A stretch of DNA of 44,592 nucleotides from an uncultured Eubacteriales bacterium (GTDB lineage: Bacteria; Bacillota; Clostridia; Oscillospirales; Acutalibacteraceae): the NCBI GenBank assembly GCA_934444365.1, contig CAKSCM010000015.1, forward strand, positions 1 through 44,592, written 5' to 3'. Position 1 is the stretch's first letter; each line of letters starts with the position of its first letter. A program made the position numbers and the translations under genes. Shown in pieces: positions 33,918-42,766 of this stretch. The notes beneath the pieces are model-generated. The model had not been told where the DNA came from. It saw only the letters and a list, made by a program, of their open reading frames with translations, and searched no databases.

Positions 33918-34142
33918 TTAACTATCTTGCAAAATTGCTTTTGCCTCTTTGATATTAATCCTTGCTTTGTGTCCATGTTTTTCTAAAAGGCTCAGTAAAT
34001 TCGCTCCATTAACCAATTGCAGCGGTTTACCCTTCGCAAACTCATACGCGTCATTCCCGTAATTTGAAGTAGTCACGAGAATACCTTTCAGTCGGTCGAA
34101 CAGCCGTGCAAAAACAAGCGAACAGGCAATCGAAAATACCGA
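33918..34142 (-). pseudogene. C-terminal remnant of an Mrr-type restriction endonuclease
   Basis: Read on the minus strand immediately after the guaA-like stop, 74 sense codons run to a TAA at 33918-33920 without a start codon. The product includes GILVTTSNYGNDAYEFAKGK followed by PLQLVNGANLLSLLEKHG. This matches the end of the Mrr catalytic domain, where family members read GI-VTTS-(F/Y)-A-EFA-GKPI-LIDG--L--LL. The catalytic D/E-x-K half is absent, so it is a 3' fragment of a type IV restriction or related nuclease. It lies in the same frame as guaA-like, perhaps by chance. It is also richer in AT than its neighbours. Confidence 0.8.
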
Positions 34143-35423
34143 TTATTCGAACTCGACGGTTGCCGGGGGCTTGTCGGTAACGTCATACAGCACCCGGCTG
34201 ACCGAACCTACCTCGGTGGTAATCCGCCTCGAAACGGTGCGCAAAAGCTCAAACGGCAGCTCGGCAAATTCGGCGCCCGATGCATCGTTTGATATAACCG
34301 CCCTTAATGCGACGGTGTATTCGCTGGTCGTATGTCCGTTTCGAATACCGGTCGAGCGTGTGTCGGTTATAACGGCGAAAAACTGCGTGAGATTTTTAGC
34401 CGCCGGGCTGTTTTCGACCTCCTCACGGAAAATGGCGTCGGCCTCGCGCAGGATGTCAAGCCTTTCCTTGGTTATAACGCCGATACACCTTGTAGCGAGT
34501 CCGGTCGAGGGGAAGGGCTGGCGCGAAAGCATGCTTTCGGGCAGATTAAGCAGTCTTCCGACCGCTTTGACCTCGTCGCGAAGGAGCATTTTTAAAGGCT
34601 CGATGATTCCCTTGAAATCGCATCCGCCCGACGAAAAGCCGATCCGGCTTATAATGGATGAATCAAATCGGCCGTTCGATACCGAAAGCTCGGAATATGT
34701 AGTTCCCTTTACAAAATAGGCCGTAGAGGTATGCTTTGAGGCCTCCTTGCCGAACAAGGCGACGTATTCCTCCTCGACAATACGGCGTTTTTTTGCAGGA
34801 TCGCCCACGCCGAGCAGTTTATAAAGAAATCTTGTTTCGGCATTTATACGGCAAAAGGTCATGTTATGATCGGAAAAGGCCTTTACAAGCTCGGTGTCCT
34901 CATGCTTGCGCATAAGTCCGTTGTTAATGTATATACATATAAGCTGTTCGCCGACCGCCTTCGAAAGCAATGCCGCCGCAACCGAGGTCTCAACGCTGCC
35001 CGAAAGGCCGAGCAGCAGCCTTTCGTCCTTTATTTCGTTTTTAATTTCATCCGTTACTTCCTCAATGTAGCCCTCAACCGACCAGTCGCATATAAAGCCG
35101 CAGCTGGATTTTAAAAAGGCGTTAAGTCCGTTTTTGCCCATTCCGCCCATAAGCGCCGATACCGAAACCGGCGTTCCGGCACCGACCTCGAGCACCGGTA
35201 TGCCTATGGATGACAGCCACGGCGTTTTTTTGGCCCGTTCGTCCGGGACGTCTATACAGTCGCCGGTAACGATAATTCCGAGCGGTTTTTCGTTCTCTAT
35301 GGCCTCCTGTCCTCCCGAAAACGGCACAATGAGGCTGAAAACGCCGCAGTCGCGCACCGCCTGGGCGACGCTCTGGGCAGACGTTCCGCCTAAATTTATG
35401 ACTATAAGCTTCTGATGCTCCAT
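34143..35423 (-). CDS. GMP synthase (GuaA) homologue with degenerate catalytic motifs
   Basis: This 426-residue protein aligns to GuaA from end to end; its end, VLYDVTDKPPATVEFE, is the GuaA dimerisation-domain C-terminus. I start at the ATG at 35423 (MEHQKLIVIN, AGGGA upstream). The amidotransferase half is only about 105 residues. The nucleophile motif GICYG is replaced by LEVGAG (about 78-83), and the region carrying His and Glu is deleted. The ATP loop SGGVDSS is SGSVETS (141-147), VDHGLLR is INNGLMR, QGT-YPD is KGTTYSE, HHNVGG is RIGFSSGG, PGPGLAIR is STGLATR, and GVMGD is GIRNG. The frame is intact. Glutamine-dependent GMP synthesis is very unlikely. It may be a pseudo-enzyme with a regulatory or new role. 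It stands alone between terminators. Confidence 0.85.
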   Translation of the reverse strand: MEHQKLIVINLGGTSAQSVAQAVRDCGVFSLIVPFSGGQEAIENEKPLGIIVTGDCIDVPDERAKKTPWLSSIGIPVLEVGAGTPVSVSALMGGMGKNGLNAFLKSSCGFICDWSVEGYIEEVTDEIKNEIKDERLLLGLSGSVETSVAAALLSKAVGEQLICIYINNGLMRKHEDTELVKAFSDHNMTFCRINAETRFLYKLLGVGDPAKKRRIVEEEYVALFGKEASKHTSTAYFVKGTTYSELSVSNGRFDSSIISRIGFSSGGCDFKGIIEPLKMLLRDEVKAVGRLLNLPESMLSRQPFPSTGLATRCIGVITKERLDILREADAIFREEVENSPAAKNLTQFFAVITDTRSTGIRNGHTTSEYTVALRAVISNDASGAEFAELPFELLRTVSRRITTEVGSVSRVLYDVTDKPPATVEFE

Positions 35424-35514
35424 AATATCCCTGCCTAATTTAAATTTAAAAGCAACTTTACAGTAATATAATGCCACTTTAATTATCAAAAAGCAAGTTT
35501 TATTTTCCGCCGGA

Positions 35515-35564
35515 CAAAAAAATGCACCCGCTTCACCGCAAAACAAGCGATTCTTTCGGGTGCA
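35515..35564 (-). terminator. Terminator of nrdD-nrdG
   Basis: TGCACCCG (35523-35530) and CGGGTGCA (35557-35564) form the stem. On the minus strand TTTTTTTG follows. It lies 30 bp after the nrdG stop. Confidence 0.88.
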
Positions 35565-35592
35565 CAAAAACACGGGTTTGCTCATATAAAGC

Positions 35593-36114
35593 TTATTCCC
35601 CGAAAAGCACAATCTTTCCGGCTGAAAGGGTGGCCGGCATATCGATAAGCCGCTGATTTGACGAGCCGCGAAAACGCAGCGATATATCGTAAAGAGACTG
35701 ATCGAATCTTCCGTCAACCAGCACATCGATACTCCCGAGCAGCTCGTCGGTATATTTGGTCCTGGGATATGCTCCGTCGGTTTTTAGTTCCTCAAACGTA
35801 AAGCCGGAAAAGACCCATATATTCTTTTTTGGATATTCGTCCCTTACCCTTTTAATAAGCTTTAGCACGTCGGGCTGATTAGCCGGCTCGAGCGGCTCCC
35901 CCCCGAGCACCGAAAGACCGTTTATATATCCCGGCTCAAGCAGCCTTAAAAGCTCGTTTTCGGTATCATTTGTATATGGCTTGCCGTAATTAAAATCCCA
36001 CGTTTCGGGCTGAAAGCAGTTTTTGCAGTGATTGGTACAGCCCGAAACGAATATCGACACACGAACGCCCTCGCCGTTTGCAATATCACAGTTTTTTATA
36101 TTGCCGTAGTACAT
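35593..36114 (-). CDS. nrdG: Anaerobic ribonucleotide reductase activating protein (radical SAM)
   Basis: This 173-residue radical SAM enzyme installs the glycyl radical on NrdD. The cluster motif is CTNHCKNC (CxxxCxxC), preceded by GVRVSIFVSG, and the chain continues with FQPETWDFNYGKPY. The length is normal. It is 36 bp downstream of nrdD in the same operon. It works strictly anaerobically, consistent with the lifestyle implied by the window. A second family feature is NGLSVLGGEPLEPANQ. Confidence 0.96.
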   Translation of the reverse strand: MYYGNIKNCDIANGEGVRVSIFVSGCTNHCKNCFQPETWDFNYGKPYTNDTENELLRLLEPGYINGLSVLGGEPLEPANQPDVLKLIKRVRDEYPKKNIWVFSGFTFEELKTDGAYPRTKYTDELLGSIDVLVDGRFDQSLYDISLRFRGSSNQRLIDMPATLSAGKIVLFGE

Positions 36115-36150
36115 ATTTATCGTGCCTTTGTCCTTTAAAAAATAATGTTT

Positions 36151-38310
36151 TTACAGATGAAGCACCCGTTCCTTTATCTCCTGGGTGCGACCCTGATTCC
36201 AGAACTGTGTTCCGATGTATCCGCAGGTTCGCCTTGCGACGTTCATTTTATCCTGATCGGTATTGCCGCATTTCGGGCACTTCCAGATGAGCTTGCCTTC
36301 CTCTTCGACGATCTCTATCTCGCCGTCGTATCCGCAAACCTGGCAGTAATCCGACTTGGTGTTAAGCTCGGCATACATTATGTTATCGTAAATAAACTTC
36401 ATGACCTGAAGGACCGCCTCAAGGTTATTCTGCATATTCGGAACCTCAACATAGCTTATTGCTCCGCCGGTCGAAAGATGCTGGAACCTTGCCTCGAATT
36501 TCAGCTTGTCAAAGGCGTTTATCTCCTCGGTTACATGGACATGATAGCTGTTGGTAATATAGCTCTTATCGGTAACGCCCTTAATTATGCCGAATCTCTT
36601 TTGCAGGCATTTTGCAAATTTATAGGTCGTCGATTCAAGCGGCGTGCCGTATATGCCGAAGCCGATGTTGGTGTTTTTCTTCCACTCGTTGCAGGCGTCG
36701 TTCATATGCTGCATTACCGAAAGGGCAAAATCGGTGGCCTCGGGGTCGGTATGACTCTTTCCCGTCATATACTTTACACATTCGTAAAGTCCGGCATAGC
36801 CGAGGCTTATGGTCGAATACCCGCCGTAAAGCAGCTTGTCGATGGTCTCGCCCTTTTTGAGCCTTGCGCAAGCGCCGTACTGCCAAAGTATTGGCGCCGC
36901 GTCGGACAGCGTCCCCTTAAGACGATTATGTCTGCACATAAGCGCGCGGTAGCAAAGATCCAGCCGCTCGTCAAACACCTGCCAGAATTTATCAAAATTT
37001 CCGCCGGACGACAGCGCGACATCCACAAGATTAAGGGTAACAACCCCCTGATTGAACCGGCCGTAAAACTGATATTCGCCCTTTTCGTTTTTCCACGGCG
37101 AAAGATTCGAACGGCAGCCCATAACCGGGAAACAGTTGCCCTCTTTGTATTCCTTCATCTTCTTTTCGGAAATATAATCGGGAACCATGCGCTTGGCCGT
37201 ACATTTGGCCGCCAGCTTGGTAAGATAATAATACTTCGAATCCTCGTGGATATTATCCTCCTCAAGCACGTAAATAAGCTTCGGGAAGGCCGGCGTTACC
37301 CATACACCCGACTCGTTTTTGACCCCCTGATAACGCTGGGCAAGGGTCTCCTCTATTATAAGTGCGAGATCCTGTTTTTCCTGCTCGTTTTTGGCCTCAC
37401 CCAGGTACATAAACACCGTCACAAACGGAGCCTGTCCGTTGGTTGTAAGCAGGGTCACCACCTGGTACTGTATGGTCTGTATTCCGCGTCGGACCTCCTC
37501 GCGCAGGCGCTTTTCGACCATTCTGTCAAAATGGCCGGCATCTATTTTTGCTCCGGCCTCGTCGAGCTCATCCTTCATCTGCCGGCGGATCTTTTCGCGG
37601 CTGACCTGTACAAAGGGAGCAAGGTGGGCAAGGGATATCGACTGTCCTCCGTACTGATTGGAGGCTACCTGAGCGATTATCTGGGTTGCGATATTGCAGG
37701 CGGTCGAAAAGCTGTGCGGCCGTTCGATAAGGGTTCCGGTTATAACCGTTCCGTTTTGCAGCATATCCTCAAGATTTACAAGGTCGCAGTTGTGCATATG
37801 CTGAGCAAAATAGTCGGTATCGTGAAAGTGAATTATGCCCTCCTCATGAGCCTTGACGATATCGGGCGGCAGCAGTATACGCTTGGTTATATCGCGGGAG
37901 ACCTCTCCGGCCATATAATCGCGCTGGGTCGAATTTACGGCGGGATTTTTGTTGGAATTCTCCTGCTTTGCCTCCTCATTGCAGCACTCTATAAGGGTCA
38001 GAATCTTGTCATCGGTGGTATTGCTTTTTCTGACCAGAGAACGGGTATACCGGTAGGTTATATAAAGCTTTGCAACCTCAAAGGCCCCGTGCGCCATTAT
38101 CTGGTTTTCCACCATATCCTGTATTTCCTCAACGCCGGGCGAGCGGTTCATTTTTTCGCACGAAAGCTCCACCGCCTGAGCAATACGCTCTATTTGCAGC
38201 GGTGTCATCCGAACGGCTTCCTCTGCCGCATCATTAGCCTTTGATATGGCCGCAATTATCTTCCCTATGTTAAAATCAACTTCCGAACCGTTACGTTTTA
38301 TAACCTTCAT
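36151..38310 (-). CDS. nrdD: Anaerobic ribonucleoside-triphosphate reductase (class III)
   Basis: This 719-residue glycyl-radical enzyme makes deoxyribonucleotides without oxygen. An N-terminal ATP-cone (residues about 1-95, beginning VIKRNGSEVDFNIGKI) gives allosteric control. The catalytic barrel follows. Near the end are the zinc-binding cysteines CQVCGYDGE and CPKCGNTD. The C-terminal glycyl-radical loop is RRTCGYIGTQFWNQGR, with the radical at one of its glycines. The ribosome site is GAGGAGAAA. Its promoter carries two NrdR-box-like sites, so repression by NrdR is expected. Confidence 0.97.
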   Translation of the reverse strand: MKVIKRNGSEVDFNIGKIIAAISKANDAAEEAVRMTPLQIERIAQAVELSCEKMNRSPGVEEIQDMVENQIMAHGAFEVAKLYITYRYTRSLVRKSNTTDDKILTLIECCNEEAKQENSNKNPAVNSTQRDYMAGEVSRDITKRILLPPDIVKAHEEGIIHFHDTDYFAQHMHNCDLVNLEDMLQNGTVITGTLIERPHSFSTACNIATQIIAQVASNQYGGQSISLAHLAPFVQVSREKIRRQMKDELDEAGAKIDAGHFDRMVEKRLREEVRRGIQTIQYQVVTLLTTNGQAPFVTVFMYLGEAKNEQEKQDLALIIEETLAQRYQGVKNESGVWVTPAFPKLIYVLEEDNIHEDSKYYYLTKLAAKCTAKRMVPDYISEKKMKEYKEGNCFPVMGCRSNLSPWKNEKGEYQFYGRFNQGVVTLNLVDVALSSGGNFDKFWQVFDERLDLCYRALMCRHNRLKGTLSDAAPILWQYGACARLKKGETIDKLLYGGYSTISLGYAGLYECVKYMTGKSHTDPEATDFALSVMQHMNDACNEWKKNTNIGFGIYGTPLESTTYKFAKCLQKRFGIIKGVTDKSYITNSYHVHVTEEINAFDKLKFEARFQHLSTGGAISYVEVPNMQNNLEAVLQVMKFIYDNIMYAELNTKSDYCQVCGYDGEIEIVEEEGKLIWKCPKCGNTDQDKMNVARRTCGYIGTQFWNQGRTQEIKERVLHL

Positions 38311-38347
38311 TTTCTCCTCGTGCCTCCGCCTTTTTTCTCGAATTCTA

Positions 38348-38410
38348 TATCTATATATTGTAAATTATATCGCTACATGTAATTATAGCACACTATATAT
38401 AGGTTTGCAA
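38348..38410 (-). promoter_or_regulatory. nrdDG promoter with two NrdR boxes
   Basis: On the minus strand the -35 TTGCAA (38405-38410) and the -10 TATAAT (38382-38387) are 17 bp apart. NrdR-box-like sequences (consensus ACACTATATATAGTGT) occur as ACACTATATATAGGTT at 38390-38405, inside the spacer, and TATCTATATATTGTAA at 38348-38363, downstream. They are 42 bp apart, about four helical turns. Confidence 0.8.
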
Positions 38411-38602
38411 GACACATTTATAATATTATTTCTTTTTGCCGTATTTTCCTTTTCATCGCCCTGACAGCGCCTTTAAATACACCGGACTCAAACCGACGCC
38501 ATTCGTCCTTTTCGCGCCGCTTGCAACGGCGTCAGACATCTGCTATAATAAACACAAATTCCATTATTAAAATGTAAAATACCGTTTTAAAAGGTGATAT
38601 AA

Positions 38603-39943
38603 ATGGCTTTAAAAAACAAAAGCAGTTTTAGTGATATCTATGACCTTCTGATAAAAAAAGAGGCGACCCTCGCGGTTACCGGACTCGGATATGTCGGAAT
38701 GCCCATTGCCGTCGCCTTTTCGGAAAAAATAAATGTAATAGGCTTCGACTGCAACGAAAAAAAAATCGGTTTGTACCTTGACGGAAAGGATCCTACCGGC
38801 GAGGTCGGCGAAGAAAAAATAAAAAAATGCAGCGCGGCCTTTACAAGCGATCCGAAACGCCTTAAAGAGGCGCTGTTCCACATTGTAGCGGTTCCCACTC
38901 CGATACACGGCGACCACACGCCCGATCTGACCCCGGTTGAAAAGGCGTCGGTCACGATAGGAAAAAATCTCCGCCCGGGGAGCATAGTAATGTACGAATC
39001 GACCGTTTATCCGGGAGTTACACAGGATGTCTGCGTGCCCATTCTCGAACGCGAATCGGGGCTTAAATGCGGAGTCGATTTCAAGGTAGGATATTCACCC
39101 GAGCGCATAAATCCCGGCGATAAGGTCCATCGTCTCGATACCATAACAAAGATCGTCTCCGGAATCGACGAAGAGACCCTCGACATCGCCGCGAAGGTTT
39201 ACGAAATAGTCGTTAAAGCCGGCGTTTACCGTGCCGAATCAATAAAGGTCGCCGAGGCGGCGAAGGTCATCGAAAACAGTCAGCGCGACATTAATATCGC
39301 ATTCATGAACGAGCTTTCCATAATGTTTAACCGCATGGGGATCGACACCCGCGCCGTACTCGCCGCTGCCGGGACAAAATGGAATTTCCTCAAGTTCTAT
39401 CCGGGACTTGTCGGGGGACACTGCATAGGGGTCGATCCGTACTATCTGACCTATCGCGCCGAGGCGCTCGGGTATCATTCTCAGATAATCCTCGCCGGAC
39501 GAAGAGTAAATGACGACATGGGACGCTACGTCGGCCAAAGCTGTGTCAAGGCGCTTATCAAGGCCGAAAAACGGGTCAAGGATGCAAGGGTAGCGGTCCT
39601 CGGAATAACCTTTAAGGAAAACTGCCCGGACACAAGAAACAGCAAGGTAATAGACGTTATAAGCGAGCTCAAGGAATACGGAATAACCCCTATGATCTTT
39701 GATCCGATAGCCGATAAAAACGAGGCAAAGGCGCTTTACGGCATTGATTTTTGCGAAAAAAACGACTTAAAAAATCTTGATGCCGTAATCATTGCCGTTG
39801 CACATAGCGATTTTTCCGATATAGAAAAAATCTCACTGGATTCCATGTATGTGCCCGGCGAAAAACGGGTTCTGCTTGATATTAAGGGAATCTTCGACCG
39901 GCACGAATTTGAAAATGCCGGATATGTATACTGGCGGCTGTAA
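38603..39943 (+). CDS. UDP-N-acetylhexosamine (nucleotide sugar) dehydrogenase
   Basis: This 446-residue enzyme is of the UDP-glucose/GDP-mannose dehydrogenase superfamily, closest in pattern to TviB/WbpA/WbpO-type UDP-GlcNAc or UDP-GalNAc 6-dehydrogenases. It oxidises C6 to a carboxylate using NAD. The Rossmann motif is GLGYVGMPIA (about 27-36). Subfamily motifs include VAVPTPI, YESTVYPG, GYSPERINPGDK and the catalytic cysteine in GGHCIGVDPYYL (about C274). The C-terminal binding domain is complete. The gene stands alone rather than in a polysaccharide cluster, so its product's fate is unknown. AAAAGGTG precedes the ATG. Confidence 0.92.
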   Translation: MALKNKSSFSDIYDLLIKKEATLAVTGLGYVGMPIAVAFSEKINVIGFDCNEKKIGLYLDGKDPTGEVGEEKIKKCSAAFTSDPKRLKEALFHIVAVPTPIHGDHTPDLTPVEKASVTIGKNLRPGSIVMYESTVYPGVTQDVCVPILERESGLKCGVDFKVGYSPERINPGDKVHRLDTITKIVSGIDEETLDIAAKVYEIVVKAGVYRAESIKVAEAAKVIENSQRDINIAFMNELSIMFNRMGIDTRAVLAAAGTKWNFLKFYPGLVGGHCIGVDPYYLTYRAEALGYHSQIILAGRRVNDDMGRYVGQSCVKALIKAEKRVKDARVAVLGITFKENCPDTRNSKVIDVISELKEYGITPMIFDPIADKNEAKALYGIDFCEKNDLKNLDAVIIAVAHSDFSDIEKISLDSMYVPGEKRVLLDIKGIFDRHEFENAGYVYWRL

Positions 39944-40079
39944 CGGAGCATCTTTTAAAAAAATCAACCGTAACATACCGTAACAAATAATAGTGCAGCC
40001 GCAACCATCAGAATGCCATACAACATCCCCGCCGGCCGCAAACAAAGTTAAAAATCCGCAATGACAAAGGGAGCCGAAA

Positions 40080-40826
40080 ATGGGCAACACACACCGCTTT
40101 GACGGCAAGAGTAAAATTTACGACGCCGCCAGACCCAAATACAACGAAAAGCTTTTTGATTTTTTCGAAAATACACTCGGTATACGTCATGGCGCTGTTT
40201 TTGCCGATATAGGCTCCGGCACCGGAATTTTTTCCGAACAGCTTTTAAACCGCGGCTACAGGGTGTTCGCCATTGAGCCGAACTCCGACATGCGCAAAAC
40301 GGCCGAGGAAAAGCTGTCGAAAAATCCGGATTTCACATCGGTTAACGGCGAGGACTGCAATATGAACCTGCCGGACAATACAGCCGAGTGTATTACCGCC
40401 GCACAGGCTTTTCACTGGTTTGATCCGGCTGCTTTTAAAAAGGAATGCCGCCGCGTGTTAAAACCAAACGGCAAGGTAATAATCATCTACAATTCACGGG
40501 ATGTAAACGCCGAATGCACAAGGGCTCTGGCCGATCTGCACAATGAATACTCACCCGATTTTCACGGCTTTTCAAACGGCATAAGCGACGAAAAATGCAA
40601 AAGCTTTTTTGCCGGAAAATGCAGTATATTCAGCGCCGACAACAGCCAGACCTACACAAAACAATCTTATATAAACCGGGTGCTGTCTTCGTCTTACGCA
40701 TTAAAGCCGGAGGACAGCCGGTACGAAGAATACATCCGGAAGATAGGCGGATTGTTCGACGAATTCTCAGTTTCGGGACAGCTTACGGTACCGGTGTATA
40801 CCCTTGCATACGCCGGGAAGGTATAG
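40080..40826 (+). CDS. Class I SAM-dependent methyltransferase
   Basis: This 248-residue methyltransferase is of the Methyltransf_11/UbiE-like type with unknown substrate. It opens with NTHRFDGKSKIYDAARPKY, a common start of these enzymes. The SAM-binding motif I is FADIGSGTGIFSEQLL (about 42-57), followed by the acidic residue in FAIEPNSDM. Motif II/III regions are TAAQAFHWFD and VLKPNGKVIIIYN. AAAGGGAG precedes the ATG. It lies 136 bp downstream of the sugar dehydrogenase. Targets could be a metabolite or a cell-envelope lipid; the sequence does not decide. Confidence 0.88.
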   Translation: MGNTHRFDGKSKIYDAARPKYNEKLFDFFENTLGIRHGAVFADIGSGTGIFSEQLLNRGYRVFAIEPNSDMRKTAEEKLSKNPDFTSVNGEDCNMNLPDNTAECITAAQAFHWFDPAAFKKECRRVLKPNGKVIIIYNSRDVNAECTRALADLHNEYSPDFHGFSNGISDEKCKSFFAGKCSIFSADNSQTYTKQSYINRVLSSSYALKPEDSRYEEYIRKIGGLFDEFSVSGQLTVPVYTLAYAGKV

Positions 40827-41456
40827 CGCGCCTGCCGGGTTGCAATATTTCTTTTACAACTTTGCATTGCCATTCCTTTGACTATCTCATTCGCCGTCTC
40901 GCTTACCTTTTTTTCTTTTTATTCCGTTTATTTTTTATTTGTCACGCTGCATTTTTCTCTTGTTTATCCTAATCCGCTTTATTCTCCGCATTTCTTATTT
41001 TCCGGATATCAACCGGTTTTTCGCCTCATTTTCCGCTCATCATATTTGAACATAAGACAAAATCCGCCGCACCTCGGACGACATTTGATTTTTAAACCGA
41101 ATTTTTAATTTATAATTCAAATCCCAAGCCACGCTTCGGGACACAATATCCCAAAACACAAAAACATTGCAAAAAAGCTTTACAGGGCGACCTATCCTTA
41201 AAGCAAACATGCTTATCCGACTCCGCCCAACCGCAAGCTTTATTTTTATACACACCAACCGTTGCAAGCCGATTTCGATACCGGCTTACGGCGGTTTTAT
41301 TTTTGCTTTACTCTCAAAAAAATCCTGTAAAACGAATTACGCACAAACAGCAAACGCCGGATATTCGCACGTCAAAGCTAAACCCATCGCCGACACTGTA
41401 ACTTGTATTCCCGTAAATTACGGCAAAAAATCTTTTTAATTTTCTCAAAAAAACAC
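40827..41456. other. Gene-free AT-rich stretch
   Basis: About 630 bp without any credible reading frame on either strand. It is pyrimidine-rich on the plus strand around 40890-41010. I see no tRNA, strong promoter, terminator or repeat in it. Confidence 0.5.
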
Positions 41457-41492
41457 TTGATATTTCAAAACTACTGAATATAATATAGTAGT
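41457..41492 (+). promoter_or_regulatory. padR promoter and likely PadR operator
   Basis: TTGATA (41457-41462), 16 bp, TATAAT (41479-41484). The inverted repeat ACTACT (41470-41475) and AGTAGT (41487-41492) encloses the -10 box, the usual position for autorepression by a PadR protein. Confidence 0.7.
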
Positions 41493-41530
41493 GGATAATA
41501 AATCATAAAACAAAAAAGGAGGGATCGCAC

Positions 41531-41839
41531 ATGGGTATTCAGTACAAAAAGGGCGTGCTTGAATTATGCGTGATGGCGCTGCTGAAAAAGCGCGACTGTT
41601 ACGGATACGAAATTTCGGATACGCTCTCAAAAAAAATAAACATATCGGACGGCACGGTATATCCGATTTTGAGAAAGCTCAAGTCCGACGGACTTTTAAA
41701 GGTTTATTTGCAGGAGGAAAGCGGCGGCCCGCCGCGCAAATATTACTCTCTGACCGAGCTCGGAGCCGAAACCTTTGAAACCGACCGCAAGGAATATCTT
41801 TCGTTTGCCGAATCCGCAAGAAAATTATTGGAGGAGTAA
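41531..41839 (+). CDS. PadR family transcriptional regulator
   Basis: This 102-residue PadR-type winged-helix regulator starts GIQYKKGVLELCVMALL, with a second block DCYGYEISDTL and the wing SGGPPRKYYSLTELG. It belongs to the short PadR subfamily that precedes DUF1700 membrane proteins. AAAGGAGGG lies 8 nt before the ATG. The palindrome over its -10 box suggests autoregulation. The inducer is not evident; members of this class often respond to envelope stress or hydrophobic compounds. Confidence 0.93.
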   Translation: MGIQYKKGVLELCVMALLKKRDCYGYEISDTLSKKINISDGTVYPILRKLKSDGLLKVYLQEESGGPPRKYYSLTELGAETFETDRKEYLSFAESARKLLEE

Positions 41840-41841
41840 AA

Positions 41842-42582
41842 ATGACACAGAAAGAATTTATCGACGCCCTCGAAGCTCATCTCAAATACGAGCATGTAAG
41901 CGATATTGAGGATATAATCGCCGAATATAATCAGCACTTTGCTTTCAAGCTCACTGACGGCTACACCGAGGAGGAAATATGCACAAGGCTCGGCGATCCC
42001 TCGCTTATAGCCGAGCAATATTGCGACTCTGACGACACCTCCGCCGAAAAATCCGCCAAAAACAGCACGGGCAAAAGCCGGCTGACGGCCCTCGGTCTTT
42101 ATATAGCCGATTTCTTTGTCGGAATTTTCTATATATTGCTGTTTGCGTGGGAAATAGTCATGTCGGCTTTGGTCGTCGCTTTTGCAGCGGTTGCGATCGG
42201 ACTTTTTATTAATGTAAGAAGCTCGGTATTCGCTCTCATCCCCTCGATGCCGTACCATTGCGCCTTTATTTTCGCTTCGATGTTTTCGGCGCTCAGCATA
42301 CTGACCCTTATGGGCAGCATTTATTTCTTCGCCTTTATAAAGCAGCTTATGCGGTCATGGGCGCGTTTTCACAAAAATACCCTTTCGTCTTTATCCGGCG
42401 GTAAGGCCCTGCCGTCGGTCTCCCCTTACCCGACCTTCGCCCCTAAAACCAAACGGATTATCAGAAGAATATCGCTTATAAGCGCGGTTATATTCTCCCT
42501 GTGCTTTATAGTCGGCTTTATTGCCGGTGTGATCTCGGCCGGCAGCGTAGGATTCTGGCATGCGTGGAACTGGTTTGTGTAA
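41842..42582 (+). CDS. DUF1700 (HAAS) domain membrane protein
   Basis: This 246-residue protein has a cytosolic N-terminal HAAS/DUF1700 helical domain, residues 1-65: QKEFIDALEAHL through YTEEEICTRLGDPSLIAEQY. Transmembrane helices follow at about 78-100, 103-130, 140-170 and 205-235. It starts 2 bp after the padR stop, the standard padR-DUF1700 gene pair. Such proteins are thought to sense or transmit envelope signals or to sequester the regulator; the role is not proven. Confidence 0.88.
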   Translation: MTQKEFIDALEAHLKYEHVSDIEDIIAEYNQHFAFKLTDGYTEEEICTRLGDPSLIAEQYCDSDDTSAEKSAKNSTGKSRLTALGLYIADFFVGIFYILLFAWEIVMSALVVAFAAVAIGLFINVRSSVFALIPSMPYHCAFIFASMFSALSILTLMGSIYFFAFIKQLMRSWARFHKNTLSSLSGGKALPSVSPYPTFAPKTKRIIRRISLISAVIFSLCFIVGFIAGVISAGSVGFWHAWNWFV

Positions 42583-42696
42583 TAAATCCGCACTCTCGAA
42601 AAACCGCCATATGCTTAAACCTCGCTTTTGATGAATAATCGGACCGCTTAAAGCCCGTCGCCCCAATTGTTCCTGCTATTTATTTTTACAAACCGC

Positions 42697-42725
42697 TTGA
42701 ATATGAGCCGTATTTGTTGTATATT
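42697..42725 (+). promoter_or_regulatory. Promoter of ssrA
   Basis: TTGAAT (42697-42702), 17 bp, TATATT (42720-42725). A short hairpin, GGCGGA/TCCGCC (42737-42754), lies in the transcribed leader before the mature tmRNA 5' end. Confidence 0.7.
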
Positions 42726-42766
42726 ATAAATTAGATGGCGGAGTTTTATCCGCCGGATTTATACAA

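Noticed and set aside
36145..38244. 699-codon plus-strand frame opposite nrdD
   Set aside because: It is the antisense shadow of nrdD. The minus-strand frame has all NrdD motifs, a ribosome site and a promoter, whereas the plus frame has no recognisable domain.
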